The notes under the pieces are model-generated. The model searched no databases. It had not been told where the DNA came from and worked only from the letters and a program-made list of their open reading frames with translations. Position numbers and translations under genes: made by a program. Shown one piece after another: positions 24,909 to 34,010 of a DNA stretch of 64,000 nucleotides. The DNA lies in NCBI RefSeq assembly GCF_003952385.1, contig NZ_CP034444.1, forward strand, positions 1,860,001-1,924,000, read 5' to 3'. The DNA comes from Mesorhizobium sp. M1D.F.Ca.ET.043.01.1.1. GTDB lineage: Bacteria; Pseudomonadota; Alphaproteobacteria; Rhizobiales; Rhizobiaceae. Position 1 is the stretch's first letter. Every line of letters begins with the position of its first letter.

Positions 24909-25838
24909 TCAAGCGGCGCCGAATTTCATGACCGGGATACCAAGCTGGCGGGCCTTGTCGGCAAGGTTGTCCTGTATGCCTGTGCCGGGAAAATGGAGGA
25001 CGCCGATTGGCAACACGTCGAGCATGGCATCGTTTCGTTTGAAGGGAGCGGCCTTGGCGTGCCTTGTCCAGTCCGGCTTGAAGGCGATCTGTGGGACCTT
25101 GCGGTTGTGAGCCCATTTGGCCGCAATCAACTCCGCGCCCCTGAGTGATCCGCCGTGCAGCAACACCATGTCCGGATGTTTGGCACGGACCTGATCGAGT
25201 TTGGCCCAGATCAGGCGATGGTCATTGAAGTCGAGCCCGCCGGTGAAAGCGATCTTGGGTCCCGGGGGCAAAAGGGACTGACTGTCTGCACGCTTCTTCG
25301 CTGCGAGGAAATCGCGGCTGTCGATCATTGCTGCTGTGAGATTGCGATGGCTGACTTTGGAGCCTGCACGCGGACGCCAGATCGAGTGCGTGTGACGCTC
25401 GAAGTGTTCGGCAGCCTCATCGCGCATCAACTCGAAGGCATCGCGGCGTTCAAGGAGTGTCTGCCCTTCGACCGTTAGCCGTTCAAGTTCGACCGACTTG
25501 ACCTCGGATCCATCCTGTTCGCGCTGGAGGCGTTTCTGCGAGAGCTCATTGTCATCGAGTTCGCGTTCGATCCGATTGGTCGCGCGATGGAACAGATTGA
25601 CCGTCCCCCAGAGCAATTCTTCGAGGTCGGGCTCGAGGCGCGTGTCGCAGAGTGCCGCCACGAGGGCGTCGAAGATGTCGGCTATGCTGGCTGCGACCAG
25701 GCCGGCCTCCGGAAGCGGGCGCGGATCGGGCTCGTCTTCGAGGCGCCGGCAACCATAGAGTTGGAGTTCCTGAAGGACATGATCCATTGGGGATGACGCG
25801 TGCGGTGGCTCGAAGGCGAGGTGATCGTGATCGCTCAT
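24909..25838 (-). CDS. DUF2493 (YspA, SLOG-like) protein
   Basis: A 309-residue protein. The C-terminal half is a DUF2493 Rossmann-like domain: KIAFTGGLDFNDHRLIWAKL, MVLLHGGSLRGAELIAAKWA, then KVPQIAFKPDWTRHAKAAPF and DNLADKARQLGIPVMKFG, typical of the SLOG group that binds nucleotide-derived ligands. The N-terminal half is helical and charged. AAGGAAGC precedes the ATG. In ICEs and plasmids of this class it accompanies the toprim gene, parB and DUF932, as here; its function is unknown. Confidence 0.88.
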   Translation of the reverse strand: MSDHDHLAFEPPHASSPMDHVLQELQLYGCRRLEDEPDPRPLPEAGLVAASIADIFDALVAALCDTRLEPDLEELLWGTVNLFHRATNRIERELDDNELSQKRLQREQDGSEVKSVELERLTVEGQTLLERRDAFELMRDEAAEHFERHTHSIWRPRAGSKVSHRNLTAAMIDSRDFLAAKKRADSQSLLPPGPKIAFTGGLDFNDHRLIWAKLDQVRAKHPDMVLLHGGSLRGAELIAAKWAHNRKVPQIAFKPDWTRHAKAAPFKRNDAMLDVLPIGVLHFPGTGIQDNLADKARQLGIPVMKFGAA

Positions 25839-26154
25839 GAAAGCTTCCTTGTGCTGGACCGGCCGCGCCCATCGCGGCCTTCATGGCGACGAAAGCGACG
25901 GTCGGTTCGGTCTTGCACCCGCGGCGGCAGCCAAGGGCCGGAACGCCAGTGGAGGATGACGAAGGCCGGCTATTTTGTCTCGCGATGGAAAGGCCCGCAG
26001 GGCCGACGGAAAATAGCCGGGCGTAGCCATTGCCGGACCGGACCGAGCGGCGCACCGATCGCCCTCTGGAAGGCCACGGCGCGGCTCTCTCCGGCAGGGA
26101 AACTCGACCCGCAGCGAACACGTCAGCGATTTGCCAGCGCTCGCTACCTCGGGG
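25839..26154. other. Gap between DUF2493 and the toprim gene
   Basis: No gene is supported in these 316 bases; frames that cross it run antisense into the neighbours and have no domains. Confidence 0.4.
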
Positions 26155-27170
26155 TCAGGCCGGCTGGGCGATGAAGCGGACAACGTCTTCCGGCTCGATC
26201 TGAACCCGTAGGGAAGCCTTGAGCGCATCGAGACCGAGCAGACGCAGGTCTTCATTGAAATCGCCAAGTTGCGGCGTGAGGACGATCGTCTCGATGCCCG
26301 CCGAATTGCCGCGTTCGACGAGGGTCGCCAGCGCTCCATCACCCGCAAGATCATTGTCGCGCGCGATGTAGAGACGCCGCAGTGTTTCGGGGAACAGGAT
26401 GGCGGAGAGATGCGCCGCGGATAGGGCGGCGATAGCCGGCATGGCCGGCAGCGCCGAGCGTTGCGACAGCATGGTCTCGATTCCCTCGCCCGCAGCCATC
26501 ACGTCATTGCAAACCCCGAAATGGACCGCATGCCCACGCAGGTCGCCCATGGCCCGTCGGGGTGTATTGATCGGAGCACGGCCGAGATGAACCTCGCTGA
26601 ACCCAGCCGGATCGAGCCAGGTGCGATGCGCGCCGGTAAGCTTGCCATCGAGGTCGGTCACTGACGCGATCATAGCGGGCCAGGTCTCGGTGGGTGCGTC
26701 CTCGCCGGGACGGTAGTAGCAGCGCGGATGAAACCGCAGGCTACCGGTTTCGTGCAACGCGGTTATCCCGCGTCCACGCAAATACGTCTCCACAAGCGTT
26801 CCTAAGATCGGCTGCGACATCGAGATCAGCCGCCTCGCCGCCTCGGCAGAACCTGCTGGAGTGGGAGGTGCTCGCATTCCACGTTCGGCTGGATCAGGCG
26901 ACGGCCGGGGCATCGACAAAAAGCTGCGCGCCTCGTCGGCCACATCCTTGAAGTCGAGCAGGCCGAGCGATTGCTGAATGACGTCGAGCAGATCGCCATG
27001 CTCGCCAGTGGCGGCGTCGGTCCATTTGCCGGCCGAGCCCTTGGGAGAGTCGTTCAGTCGCACGTACATCGATCTTCCTGGCATGTTTCGGGCGTCGCCA
27101 ACCTGCCAATAGTTGCCCTGGCGTCGGCCGTTTGAGAGATAGTTGCGACAGACCGCCTCCGCCTGGCGGG

Positions 27171-28325
27171 CAGGGCTATCGCATATGGGTGATGGCCTGG
27201 ATGAGATAGCCGTCATTCCAAGCGCATTTCTTGATGCGGTGACTGATGGGGACTTTATCGACATCTGCGGCCTGAAGGAGATTTCTGGCGATGCGGTTGA
27301 GGAGGGCGGTGTTGGCGGGGGCGTTGTCCTTGCGGGCACGGGATTGATCCTCGTCCAGATGAACATCCAGCATCCAGTGCAGGCCGTTCTCGATCTGCCA
27401 ATGGGCTCTGGTGAGCTCGAGGGCTTGCTGGGGTGACAGCAAGGTGGAAGCCATGAACAGGCGCGTCAGCGGCTTGGCCTGGTCGCGCCGGCTGGTGATG
27501 CGGATGAAGGCTTTGTGGCCGGCCATCAGCGGTTCAGCCGATACCACGACCTCGGCTTGGCGCCATTCGCTGCGGCCATGGCTGGTTTCGGTCCGCTCCG
27601 CGACTGCGGGGGCGGTCTCGGCCAGATGGCGATTGGCGTGGCCGACCCAATGGCGACGATTGCCTTTGAGCGCGAGCAGGTAGTCGCCGCCCCGTTCGGT
27701 GATGGCCTTTGCCATGCGCGTGTGACAGTGGAGCGCATCGGCTGTGACCAATCGTCCAGTAAGATCAATAAGTTCGATGACTTTGAGGGCGGCCTCGACC
27801 TCATTCTCTTCCTCGCCGGGCGAGACCGCCGCCAAACATAGCCGCGTCTCGGCGGCAAAAGCCGACACCGTCAGGGGAGGACTGGCTGCAAGGCCTTTCT
27901 CGTAGGCTCGCCGCAGCGCCTTGCCGTCGAGCGAGACCACTTCCTCACACGCCCGCGCGAAGCCCGCGGCAAAGGCGGCAAAGGCACGGCTGAACGCCTC
28001 CGGATCGAGCAGCCGCAGCAGCCGCGAGAAGGTATCGTGGCTGGGCGCCACCTCATACGCGATCAACCGCGACAGCGCCTGCTTGCGCTCTTGCGCGAAC
28101 AACGAGAACTCCGTCGCATTGCTCGCCCCGCACAGGCTCGCCGCGATCATCATCACGATCAAATCGCCAAGCCGATGCGTGGCATTGCCGGCGCGCGGAT
28201 CGGGTAGCGCGCCGAAATAGCTCTCAAGGCTGGAAATGGCAGTCTCTCCCTCGTTCGACTGCCTGCCCAAAGAATCCCTTCTCAGGCCAACTTCAAGTCC
28301 CAAAAAGCCATATGCGATTCCCCTG
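27171..28325. mobile_element. ISAs1-family insertion sequence, 1,155 bp
   Basis: Terminal inverted repeats begin CAGGGCTATCGCATATGG (left) and CAGGGGAATCGCATATGG (right, complement), matching at 16 of 18 positions. The flanks are a near-perfect 10-base duplication: GCCTGGCGGG (27,161-27,170) and GCCTGGCGGC (28,326-28,335). The element carries one transposase gene and interrupts the toprim gene. Confidence 0.9.
27176..28270 (-). CDS. ISAs1-family transposase
   Basis: DDE transposase of about 364 residues. SSLESYFGALPDPR near the N-terminus and HRLGDLIVMMIAASLCGASN are family marks; the catalytic residues fit SLDGKALR (Asp), TADALHCH (Asp) and HWQIENGLHWMLDV (Glu). The stop lies six bases inside the left end. 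The start is uncertain: TTG 28,270 or ATT 28,237 are the only internal candidates. The frame is also open through the right end and is in phase with the toprim start at 28,372, so a fused product beginning VKVNAHDLARRLG is possible. Confidence 0.88.
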   Translation of the reverse strand: MGRQSNEGETAISSLESYFGALPDPRAGNATHRLGDLIVMMIAASLCGASNATEFSLFAQERKQALSRLIAYEVAPSHDTFSRLLRLLDPEAFSRAFAAFAAGFARACEEVVSLDGKALRRAYEKGLAASPPLTVSAFAAETRLCLAAVSPGEEENEVEAALKVIELIDLTGRLVTADALHCHTRMAKAITERGGDYLLALKGNRRHWVGHANRHLAETAPAVAERTETSHGRSEWRQAEVVVSAEPLMAGHKAFIRITSRRDQAKPLTRLFMASTLLSPQQALELTRAHWQIENGLHWMLDVHLDEDQSRARKDNAPANTALLNRIARNLLQAADVDKVPISHRIKKCAWNDGYLIQAITHMR

Positions 28326-28433
28326 GCCTGGCGGCCAAGACGACGTGCAAGGTCATGGGCGTTTACCTTCACAGCAGGCCTCCAAAGGAAAGGCCCACCG
28401 TTGCCGGCGGGCCAGGTAAAGACTTGGCAGAGC

Positions 28434-30533
28434 TCATTCAGCCGCGATCGAGCTATGGGCTGTCTGGGCTCCATCAGTTTCGGCGAAGGCGTCGGGTTTG
28501 GCCATGGCCGTTTCGCCGTCGTTCTCCGCCGTCACTTCGACGACCGTTTCCGACGCTCGCGCTTCCTCGACCTGTGCCTCGCGCACCGGTGTACGCAGCG
28601 GTTCGGGCAGCCAGCCGCTATCGGCGATCAGCATCTCCGCCTCGCTCGCCATGTCACCTTTCTTGAGGTGCGCTATCCGGTCAGCAGCCGGCTGACCTTT
28701 CGCTTCGGTGACCGCCTGGAGGATCCGGGCCTTGGTCACGCGGCCGAGGAAGTTGTCCACGGTCGGTCGCCAGCCGGCCACGGTCATGTCAAGGTCGACA
28801 GCCCGGGCCAGCCGGTCGGCATGGGCGAGCGCACGCGGCCGCCGGTTCCACGCTTCATGAACAGCGTTGACCGACAGGCTCACGACATGAGCAAAGAGCG
28901 CGGCTTGACGATCGCCATCCCACTCCTGAAGCACGCCCCACAGATCGGCGGACTCCTTTGGCAGCGCCTTGGCCCAGTCTTCGTGGCGGGCGCGGATCGC
29001 CTGAACGCAGGTACTGTCGTTCAATCCCGGAGCTTGGGCGCCGAAGCTAACGCACTTCATTTCCAGCTCCAGGCAGCTATCCGAGGCATATTGGTAAAAA
29101 GCCTTCAGGGCGAGCGCCTGCAATGCGGCGAGGAAGGCAACTTGTGGCCGTTCGCCGAGCGCCTGGCGCAAGCCAAGCGTGCGATGCGCCGTCAGTTCCG
29201 TCATGAGCCGGTCGGAAATTGGCGACAGGCCTTCGTCTTCCTCTGGATCGGACAGCGATTTGTCGTCCGCCGTGTCGCTGCCACCATCACAGTTTGCGGC
29301 CGCCGCGCCACCCTCATCCTCCTCTTCGGCCGACCCGGCATCCGGCTCAACCGGAAGTTCGTCCTCCGGGCGGACAAGGCCGCGCTCGATACGCACGGAG
29401 CCGTCAGGTGTAATGCTGACAAAAGCACCTGCGCGAGCGACTTCGGCGGGCTCGAAGGCGAGCGGCCTGTCGTCGAAAGACTCGAGCGCCGCCTCTAATT
29501 CGGCGAGGCGGCTATCAATTACCTCCGGGAGGTCCTCGACGCTGTCGTGTTCCTCGGAGAGCCGAGTGTACTCGGCCCGCATGACCTCGCGCGTCGTCTC
29601 CTCCTCGGCGGTAAGCGGCACCGGCTCGCCGCGAAGCTGCCGCAACCCGAATGTGTGGCCATAGGCAAAGTCCGGCGCGACCTCGATCCACTTCCAGCCC
29701 TCTGCGCAAATCGTCTCGGCCTCACGCTCCAGCTTTTCAGCAACGAGGCGATCGACCAGCGCGACATCCTGCAGCCAGCCTCCGTCATCGCCCTGGAACA
29801 AGTCGCGCATGATCGTCCCGCCGGCCTCAATATACGCGTCCAGGCCGATGAACTGCGCCCGCTTGTCGGATGCGCGAACGGCACCTTCGGTCAACATGCG
29901 CCGGATGGCATAGGGCTGCTTCTCGTAGGAGGTTTTCAGACACTCGAACACCTGCTCCTGGCGTTCATGGTCGCCCGAGACGGTGAATGCCATGAGTTGG
30001 TCGAGCGTCAGACCGTCCTCGGCATAGATATCAAGCAGCGTCGGCGACACCGAAGCCAGCTTGAGGCGCTGCTTGACGACATTGACCGAGACGAAGAAAG
30101 TAGCGGCGATCTCTTCCTCCGACTGGCCCTTCTCGCGCAGCGCCAGGAACGCGCGGAACTGGTCGAGCGGATGCAGCGGCGCGCGCTGGACATTCTCGGC
30201 CAGGGAGTCCTCCTCGGCGATACCCTCCTCACGCACGATGCAGGGCACAGGAGCGGTCTTGGCGAGCCGCTTCTGCTTGACCAGCAGTTCTAAGGCCCGA
30301 TAGCGCCGGCCGCCGGCGGGAATCTCGAACATGCCGGTCTCGACACCGGTTTCGGTCACGACCGGCCGGACGCTGAGGCCCTGCAGCAGGCCGCGCCGGA
30401 CGATGTCCTCGGCCAGTTCTTCGATCGACACGCCGGCCTTGATGCGCCGGACGTTCGACTGGCTGAGAACGAGCTTGTTGAAGGGGATGTCGCGCGAGGG
30501 CGACAAGGTGATTTTCTTAGCAGCAGTAGCCAT
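28434..30533 (-). CDS. parB: ParB/RepB/Spo0J-family partition-type protein
   Basis: A 699-residue protein with the ParB N-terminal nuclease-like fold (FNKLVLSQSNVRRI ... IPAGGRRYRALELL), the SLAENVQRAPLHPLDQF box and a helix-turn-helix (SEEEIAATFFVSVNVVKQRL). The C-terminal 400 residues are an acidic linker and a helical region typical of long ICE/plasmid ParB proteins. It is followed 61 bases later by the toprim gene. No parA is encoded in the window, so it may act in replication, stabilisation or regulation rather than in a standard ParABS system. Confidence 0.9.
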   Translation of the reverse strand: MATAAKKITLSPSRDIPFNKLVLSQSNVRRIKAGVSIEELAEDIVRRGLLQGLSVRPVVTETGVETGMFEIPAGGRRYRALELLVKQKRLAKTAPVPCIVREEGIAEEDSLAENVQRAPLHPLDQFRAFLALREKGQSEEEIAATFFVSVNVVKQRLKLASVSPTLLDIYAEDGLTLDQLMAFTVSGDHERQEQVFECLKTSYEKQPYAIRRMLTEGAVRASDKRAQFIGLDAYIEAGGTIMRDLFQGDDGGWLQDVALVDRLVAEKLEREAETICAEGWKWIEVAPDFAYGHTFGLRQLRGEPVPLTAEEETTREVMRAEYTRLSEEHDSVEDLPEVIDSRLAELEAALESFDDRPLAFEPAEVARAGAFVSITPDGSVRIERGLVRPEDELPVEPDAGSAEEEDEGGAAAANCDGGSDTADDKSLSDPEEDEGLSPISDRLMTELTAHRTLGLRQALGERPQVAFLAALQALALKAFYQYASDSCLELEMKCVSFGAQAPGLNDSTCVQAIRARHEDWAKALPKESADLWGVLQEWDGDRQAALFAHVVSLSVNAVHEAWNRRPRALAHADRLARAVDLDMTVAGWRPTVDNFLGRVTKARILQAVTEAKGQPAADRIAHLKKGDMASEAEMLIADSGWLPEPLRTPVREAQVEEARASETVVEVTAENDGETAMAKPDAFAETDGAQTAHSSIAAE

Positions 30534-30682
30534 GGCGATGTACTCCGCGACGGGCGGCCGAAAGCCTCTCTCTCGGCCTCCAACCCGTCACGAGCGGAGC
30601 GCCGCCCTCTGACTCTAGAGGACGGCGCCGCAGAACCGGCGGAGAAGAAAGGACGCAGCCAGCATCTCGGGCTTCCTGGAAG

Positions 30683-31873
30683 TCAGGTTGCCCGGTCGAG
30701 CAGCTTCTTCGCCCGCGCCTCCAGATCGAGCCGAGCATCCTGATGCATCTTGTCGCGAGCGACAGCGGTGATGCCTTGCACGAAATCGAACACGCTCTCG
30801 GGTTTGCGGCCTTCCTCGGTCAGCACCGTCTCGATGATCTTCCCGGTCTCAGCCTTGGAGAAGCCGCGCTTGCGAAGGAACTCGTTGCGATCTTCGTCTG
30901 TGCGGGCAACAATCCGCTCCCGTGCCGCCTTGATGCCGTTAACGAAATGCATCGGCGAAGAGTTCGCGAAACGGGTCAACGCAGGTGCTGCCTCGTGCGC
31001 AAAGCGCGGGGCCGCGTATTTCGAATGGCGGATGGTGATCTCCTCGAAATCCTCCACGCCCCAAAGATTGCGGTTCTGGCAGACAGCGCGGAGGTAGAAG
31101 CTCGCGATGCCGAGCGTCTTGGCACCGACCTCCGAGTTCCAACAGTAGAAGCCGCGGAAATAGAGGTCGGGTGAGCCGTCCGGCAACCGGCCGGCCTCGA
31201 TCGGATTGAGGTCGTCGACTAGGAAAAGGAAGACGTCGCGGTCGGAGGCATAAAGCGTCGTGGTGTCCTTCGTGATATCGACGCGCGGATTGTAGACGCC
31301 GCTCGACCAGTCGAGCACGCCCGGCACTTTCCACCGGGTGTCGCCGGTGCCGTTGCCGGCGATACGTTGCACGGCAGCTACCAGTTCATGGTCGAAGATG
31401 CGGCCGTAATCCGGGCCGGTGACGGCGCGCAACTCGATGCGGCCGTTCTCGATCTCGAGCGTCTTCACCTGCTCGGCGCGGTGGGACGTAAGGCCGTATT
31501 GAAGATTGATCCCGGCCAGCGGCGCTGGAAGCTGGCGCAGGTAAGCGGCCGGAGCGCCAACGAGGCTGGCGAGTTGACCGAAGCTCCAATGGGTCGGGGT
31601 GACCGGAATCTCGGAGCCCGGCAGCACCATCGTCAACCGCTCGGCGTCCTCGCGGCTCGCCTCTATCCGGATAGCCGCGCTCTCCACGGTTCTAGTCCGG
31701 CTCCGCTCGGTGCGCAGTTGCACCGCCTCGAATAGCTCCGACAAGGACAGGTATCGCTCATCGGCCGGGCGCGAGAACCATTCGGAGGAAACACGGCCAA
31801 TGCGCTCGCCGCGGCTGAAATCCACCTTATAGCCGCCGGAACGATCGCGGGTGGCGTCCAAAACTTGTGTCAT
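30683..31873 (-). CDS. DUF932 family protein
   Basis: A 396-residue protein of the DUF932 (phage/plasmid-like) family: a middle section ELRAVTGPDYGRIFDHELVA, PRVDITKDTTTLYASDRDVF, FRGFYCWNSEVGAKTLGIAS and AVCQNRNLWG is characteristic. It is a regular neighbour of parB in ICEs and large plasmids and is suspected to have a role in DNA metabolism; the biochemistry is unknown. It is 149 bases upstream of parB on the same strand. Confidence 0.88.
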   Translation of the reverse strand: MTQVLDATRDRSGGYKVDFSRGERIGRVSSEWFSRPADERYLSLSELFEAVQLRTERSRTRTVESAAIRIEASREDAERLTMVLPGSEIPVTPTHWSFGQLASLVGAPAAYLRQLPAPLAGINLQYGLTSHRAEQVKTLEIENGRIELRAVTGPDYGRIFDHELVAAVQRIAGNGTGDTRWKVPGVLDWSSGVYNPRVDITKDTTTLYASDRDVFLFLVDDLNPIEAGRLPDGSPDLYFRGFYCWNSEVGAKTLGIASFYLRAVCQNRNLWGVEDFEEITIRHSKYAAPRFAHEAAPALTRFANSSPMHFVNGIKAARERIVARTDEDRNEFLRKRGFSKAETGKIIETVLTEEGRKPESVFDFVQGITAVARDKMHQDARLDLEARAKKLLDRAT

Positions 31874-32175
31874 GGGTTATCTCCATGACGGGCGCCGGGA
31901 GACCTCTCCCAGCCCTTACCCCGTCACGGAGCCTGATCCGAACTCTCACTCTGGCAGCGTCGCAGCGCGGAAAGCGGCTTGCGCACGGCAAGCAAGCAGG
32001 AACAAGACTGTTCAGCGAACTGCCGTTCGGAAGAGGCGACCGGCATCTCCCCTAGGCTCGCTTCGACCTATTTGCGCGATACGACGCGCCGGGCTACGAG
32101 TCTCCGATTTTTATCTTTCTATCGTTGGCATGAGCGATTTCAATCTCCTGAAGCCAAGTGACGAGGAGAAGGGCT
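31874..32175. other. Intergenic region between DUF932 and the AlpA-type gene
   Basis: Holds the divergent promoters of the DUF932-parB unit and of the plus-strand excisionase-like gene. The part from about 32,080 is distinctly AT-richer (ATTTTTATCTTTCTATCG). No gene is supported. Confidence 0.45.
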
Positions 32176-32472
32176 GTGATTGGCATCAACGAAACTGCAG
32201 TCAGGCGAACAATACGCCGCAAGCAACTGCGCGAAATTATCCCGCTGGCCGACTCCACTATTTATGAAATGGAGCAGCGGGGTGAGTTCCCACGGCGCTT
32301 CGCTTTGACACCTCGCTGTGTCGTCTGGGATTTGGCCGAGGTTGAAATGTGGCTGAAGCTTCGCCGGACGATTTCCATCCGTCGTTCGCCCCACCCAGAT
32401 GTAACCTTGAGAAAGACCTCTCCGGTTAAAGTGCGGGATCAGGATCAAAGACCGTCATCGTCGGGGGCATGA
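32176..32472 (+). CDS. AlpA-type excisionase (candidate RDF of the guaA integrase)
   Basis: A 98-residue protein, MIGINETAVRRTIRRKQLRE then IIPLADSTIYEMEQRGEFPR, FALTPRCVVWDLAEVEMWLK: an AlpA/MerR-type winged helix followed by a basic tail. GTG 32,176 is preferred because GGAGAAGG lies just upstream; GTG 32,158 is in frame too. AlpA-type proteins next to P4-type integrases act as recombination directionality factors, and Mesorhizobium tripartite ICEs have RdfG for IntG. Its 3' end overlaps that of the integrase gene by 47 bases on the opposite strand. Confidence 0.78.
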   Translation: MIGINETAVRRTIRRKQLREIIPLADSTIYEMEQRGEFPRRFALTPRCVVWDLAEVEMWLKLRRTISIRRSPHPDVTLRKTSPVKVRDQDQRPSSSGA

Positions 32473-33682
32473 GCACGACGGGCCGTTTTCTCCCCTCAAC
32501 CCATGCTTCGACTATGTCCGACCACTCCTGCATCATGTGGCGGCGCTGGATCTCGTATTCCGCCTTGTTGTAGACACCGCGGGAAGATCGGCCGTCCTCA
32601 TGAGCCAAGCATTTTTCGATCCAGTCGCTGTTAAACCCTAGTTCGTTCAAAAGAGTGGAGCCCGTGCGCCGAAGGTCGTGCACGGTGAACGGCTCAAGCG
32701 GCAGGCCTTCCTTCTTCGCCTGTTCGGCGACCGAATAGGTGACGCGGTTGAAGGTTGCTCGCGACATTGGCGCATCTGCATCGTAGCGCGACGGCAGCAC
32801 GAAACGTGAGTTCCCCGAGCAGGTCTTGAGTGCAATGAAGATGTCGAGTGATTGGCGTGACAAATAGACATTGTGAGCCTTCGATCGCTTCATCCGTTCC
32901 TTGGGGATGGTCCAGACCGCACTTTCGAAGTCAACCTCGTCCCAGGTTGCGTCCTGAAGTTCGCTCTTTCGCACCATCGTGAGCAGGATAAGTCGAAGGC
33001 CAAGGCGAATAGTGGGAAGAGTGGCGACCTTCTCCAGCATCTTGAGCATGACGCGGATTTCGGTTGCAGATAGCGAGCGATCTCTCGGAACGAAGTTGGC
33101 GATCGATGCCGGACCAACGTCGTCGGCTGGATTCGATACTTTCTCGCCATGGAGAATTGCGAAGCCGTAGATCTGTTTGAGAATGTCGCGGAGGTGGATC
33201 GCGGTTGCCGGCGCTCCTCGCTCGACGATCTTGGCACACTGGGCGCGAAGATCGTCCGGCGTAATTTCGGTCAGCAGCCGATTGCGCCAAACCGGCAGAA
33301 GCTCGCGCTCGTAAATAGACCGGCGCATTGATCGAGTGCTGTCCGCCATGGGTGCCAGAGTCAGCCACTTGTCGCCAAACTGGCCAAAGCTCTTTGCTTC
33401 TTTCAGTCGCCGCTTATCCCGTTGCTTCTCGATGGCAGGAGAGCGGCCCTCCCTGACAGCTCGACGGGCATCGAGGCATTTCTCGCGCGCCTGTAGGAGA
33501 GAGATTCCGTCGCGGCCGTATTTGCCAAGATAGACGGTCTCGCGACGACCGTTAAGTCTATAGTCCAAGCGAAAAGAGATAGCGCCACTCGGCATCACGC
33601 GGACATACATCCCGTCGCGGTCGGCCACCTTGTAGATTTTCTCCTTTGGTTTCAATGCCTTGAGGGCGGCATCCGTCAGCAT
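32426..33682 (-). CDS. intG: P4-type tyrosine site-specific integrase (guaA-targeting, IntG position)
   Basis: Integrates and excises the element. The 418-residue protein has a DUF4102 arm-binding domain (residues 1-90, LTDAALKALKPKEKIYKVAD), a core-binding SAM-like domain, and a catalytic domain with Arg in LTMVRKSEL, HDLRRTGSTLL, the following His in CLAHEDG and the nucleophile Tyr in GVYNKAEY. It ends 292 bases from the 3' end of guaA, as expected for an integrase beside its att site. The symbol follows the guaA-integrated ICEs of Mesorhizobium. Repeats upstream (33,699-33,808) may be its arm sites. Confidence 0.9.
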   Translation of the reverse strand: MLTDAALKALKPKEKIYKVADRDGMYVRVMPSGAISFRLDYRLNGRRETVYLGKYGRDGISLLQAREKCLDARRAVREGRSPAIEKQRDKRRLKEAKSFGQFGDKWLTLAPMADSTRSMRRSIYERELLPVWRNRLLTEITPDDLRAQCAKIVERGAPATAIHLRDILKQIYGFAILHGEKVSNPADDVGPASIANFVPRDRSLSATEIRVMLKMLEKVATLPTIRLGLRLILLTMVRKSELQDATWDEVDFESAVWTIPKERMKRSKAHNVYLSRQSLDIFIALKTCSGNSRFVLPSRYDADAPMSRATFNRVTYSVAEQAKKEGLPLEPFTVHDLRRTGSTLLNELGFNSDWIEKCLAHEDGRSSRGVYNKAEYEIQRRHMMQEWSDIVEAWVEGRKRPVVLMPPTMTVFDPDPAL

Positions 33683-33698
33683 CCCGACTGCCTTTCCA

Positions 33699-33808
33699 AA
33701 AGTACCGTCATCAGGTTTTGAGGGTCAAGTGGCGGAAATTACCTTTGATTTTCAGACGTTTAGCCTGACGAAAGTACCGTCATGAGCCCGCTATGACGTG
33801 ACGGTACT
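33699..33808. repeat. Three AGTACCGTCA repeats upstream of the integrase (putative arm-binding sites)
   Basis: AAAGTACCGTCATCAG (33,699-33,714) and AAAGTACCGTCATGAG (33,771-33,786) are direct repeats 72 bases apart; AGTACCGTCA occurs inverted at 33,799-33,808. They lie between the integrase start and the guaA end, where integrase arm sites or an int operator are expected. Confidence 0.6.
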
Positions 33809-33959
33809 GGCAAAAAATCATCGTGGCAATACGGTGGAGGTCCGGCAACCGGTACGGCAGTACCGAACGATGCGCACCGATAGCCAGCGAAAGCTGCCGG
33901 CAGAAATTATTTTTAATTTCAGGGAGTTAGGTCGAACTCTGGCGTAAATTCGGCGACGT

Positions 33960-34010
33960 TCGGCTAGGCCTGAATCATTCCCACTCAATTGTTCCAGGCG
34001 GCTTGGACGT
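33960..34010. other. Probable ICE attachment site at the 3' end of guaA
   Basis: The integrase gene faces the last codons of guaA (stop at 33,975-33,977, codons for PPGTIEWE). guaA-targeting integrases recombine within these terminal codons so that the gene is rebuilt. The second att copy should lie beyond the left edge; the core limits cannot be fixed from this end alone. Confidence 0.6.

Larger units (their letters stand above)
26155..28372 (-). pseudogene. Toprim/DUF7146 primase-like protein gene split by an ISAs1-family insertion
   Basis: The intact gene would start at GTG 28,372 (GGAGG upstream), reading VKVNAHDLARRLGRQAEAVC across the insertion, and stop at 26,155; removing 1,165 bases (IS plus one 10-base duplication) restores one frame of 350 residues. 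Domains: DUF7146-like N-terminal part (YWQVGDARNMPGRSMYV ... DLLDVIQQSLGL) and a toprim domain with the glutamate in AAGEGIETMLSQ and the acidic motif IARDNDLAG. Relatives are thought to be plasmid/ICE primase-like proteins. Only the first 15 codons are separated, so a downstream start might still give a shortened product. Confidence 0.85.

Noticed and set aside
28326..28474. Transposase start upstream of the IS right end
   Set aside because: These codons lie outside the element in the toprim gene and the spacer beyond; they are open by chance or capture and are not the native transposase start.
33683..33974. tRNA gene as the integration target
   Set aside because: No tRNA-like cloverleaf was seen; the integrase faces the guaA 3' end, a known target.
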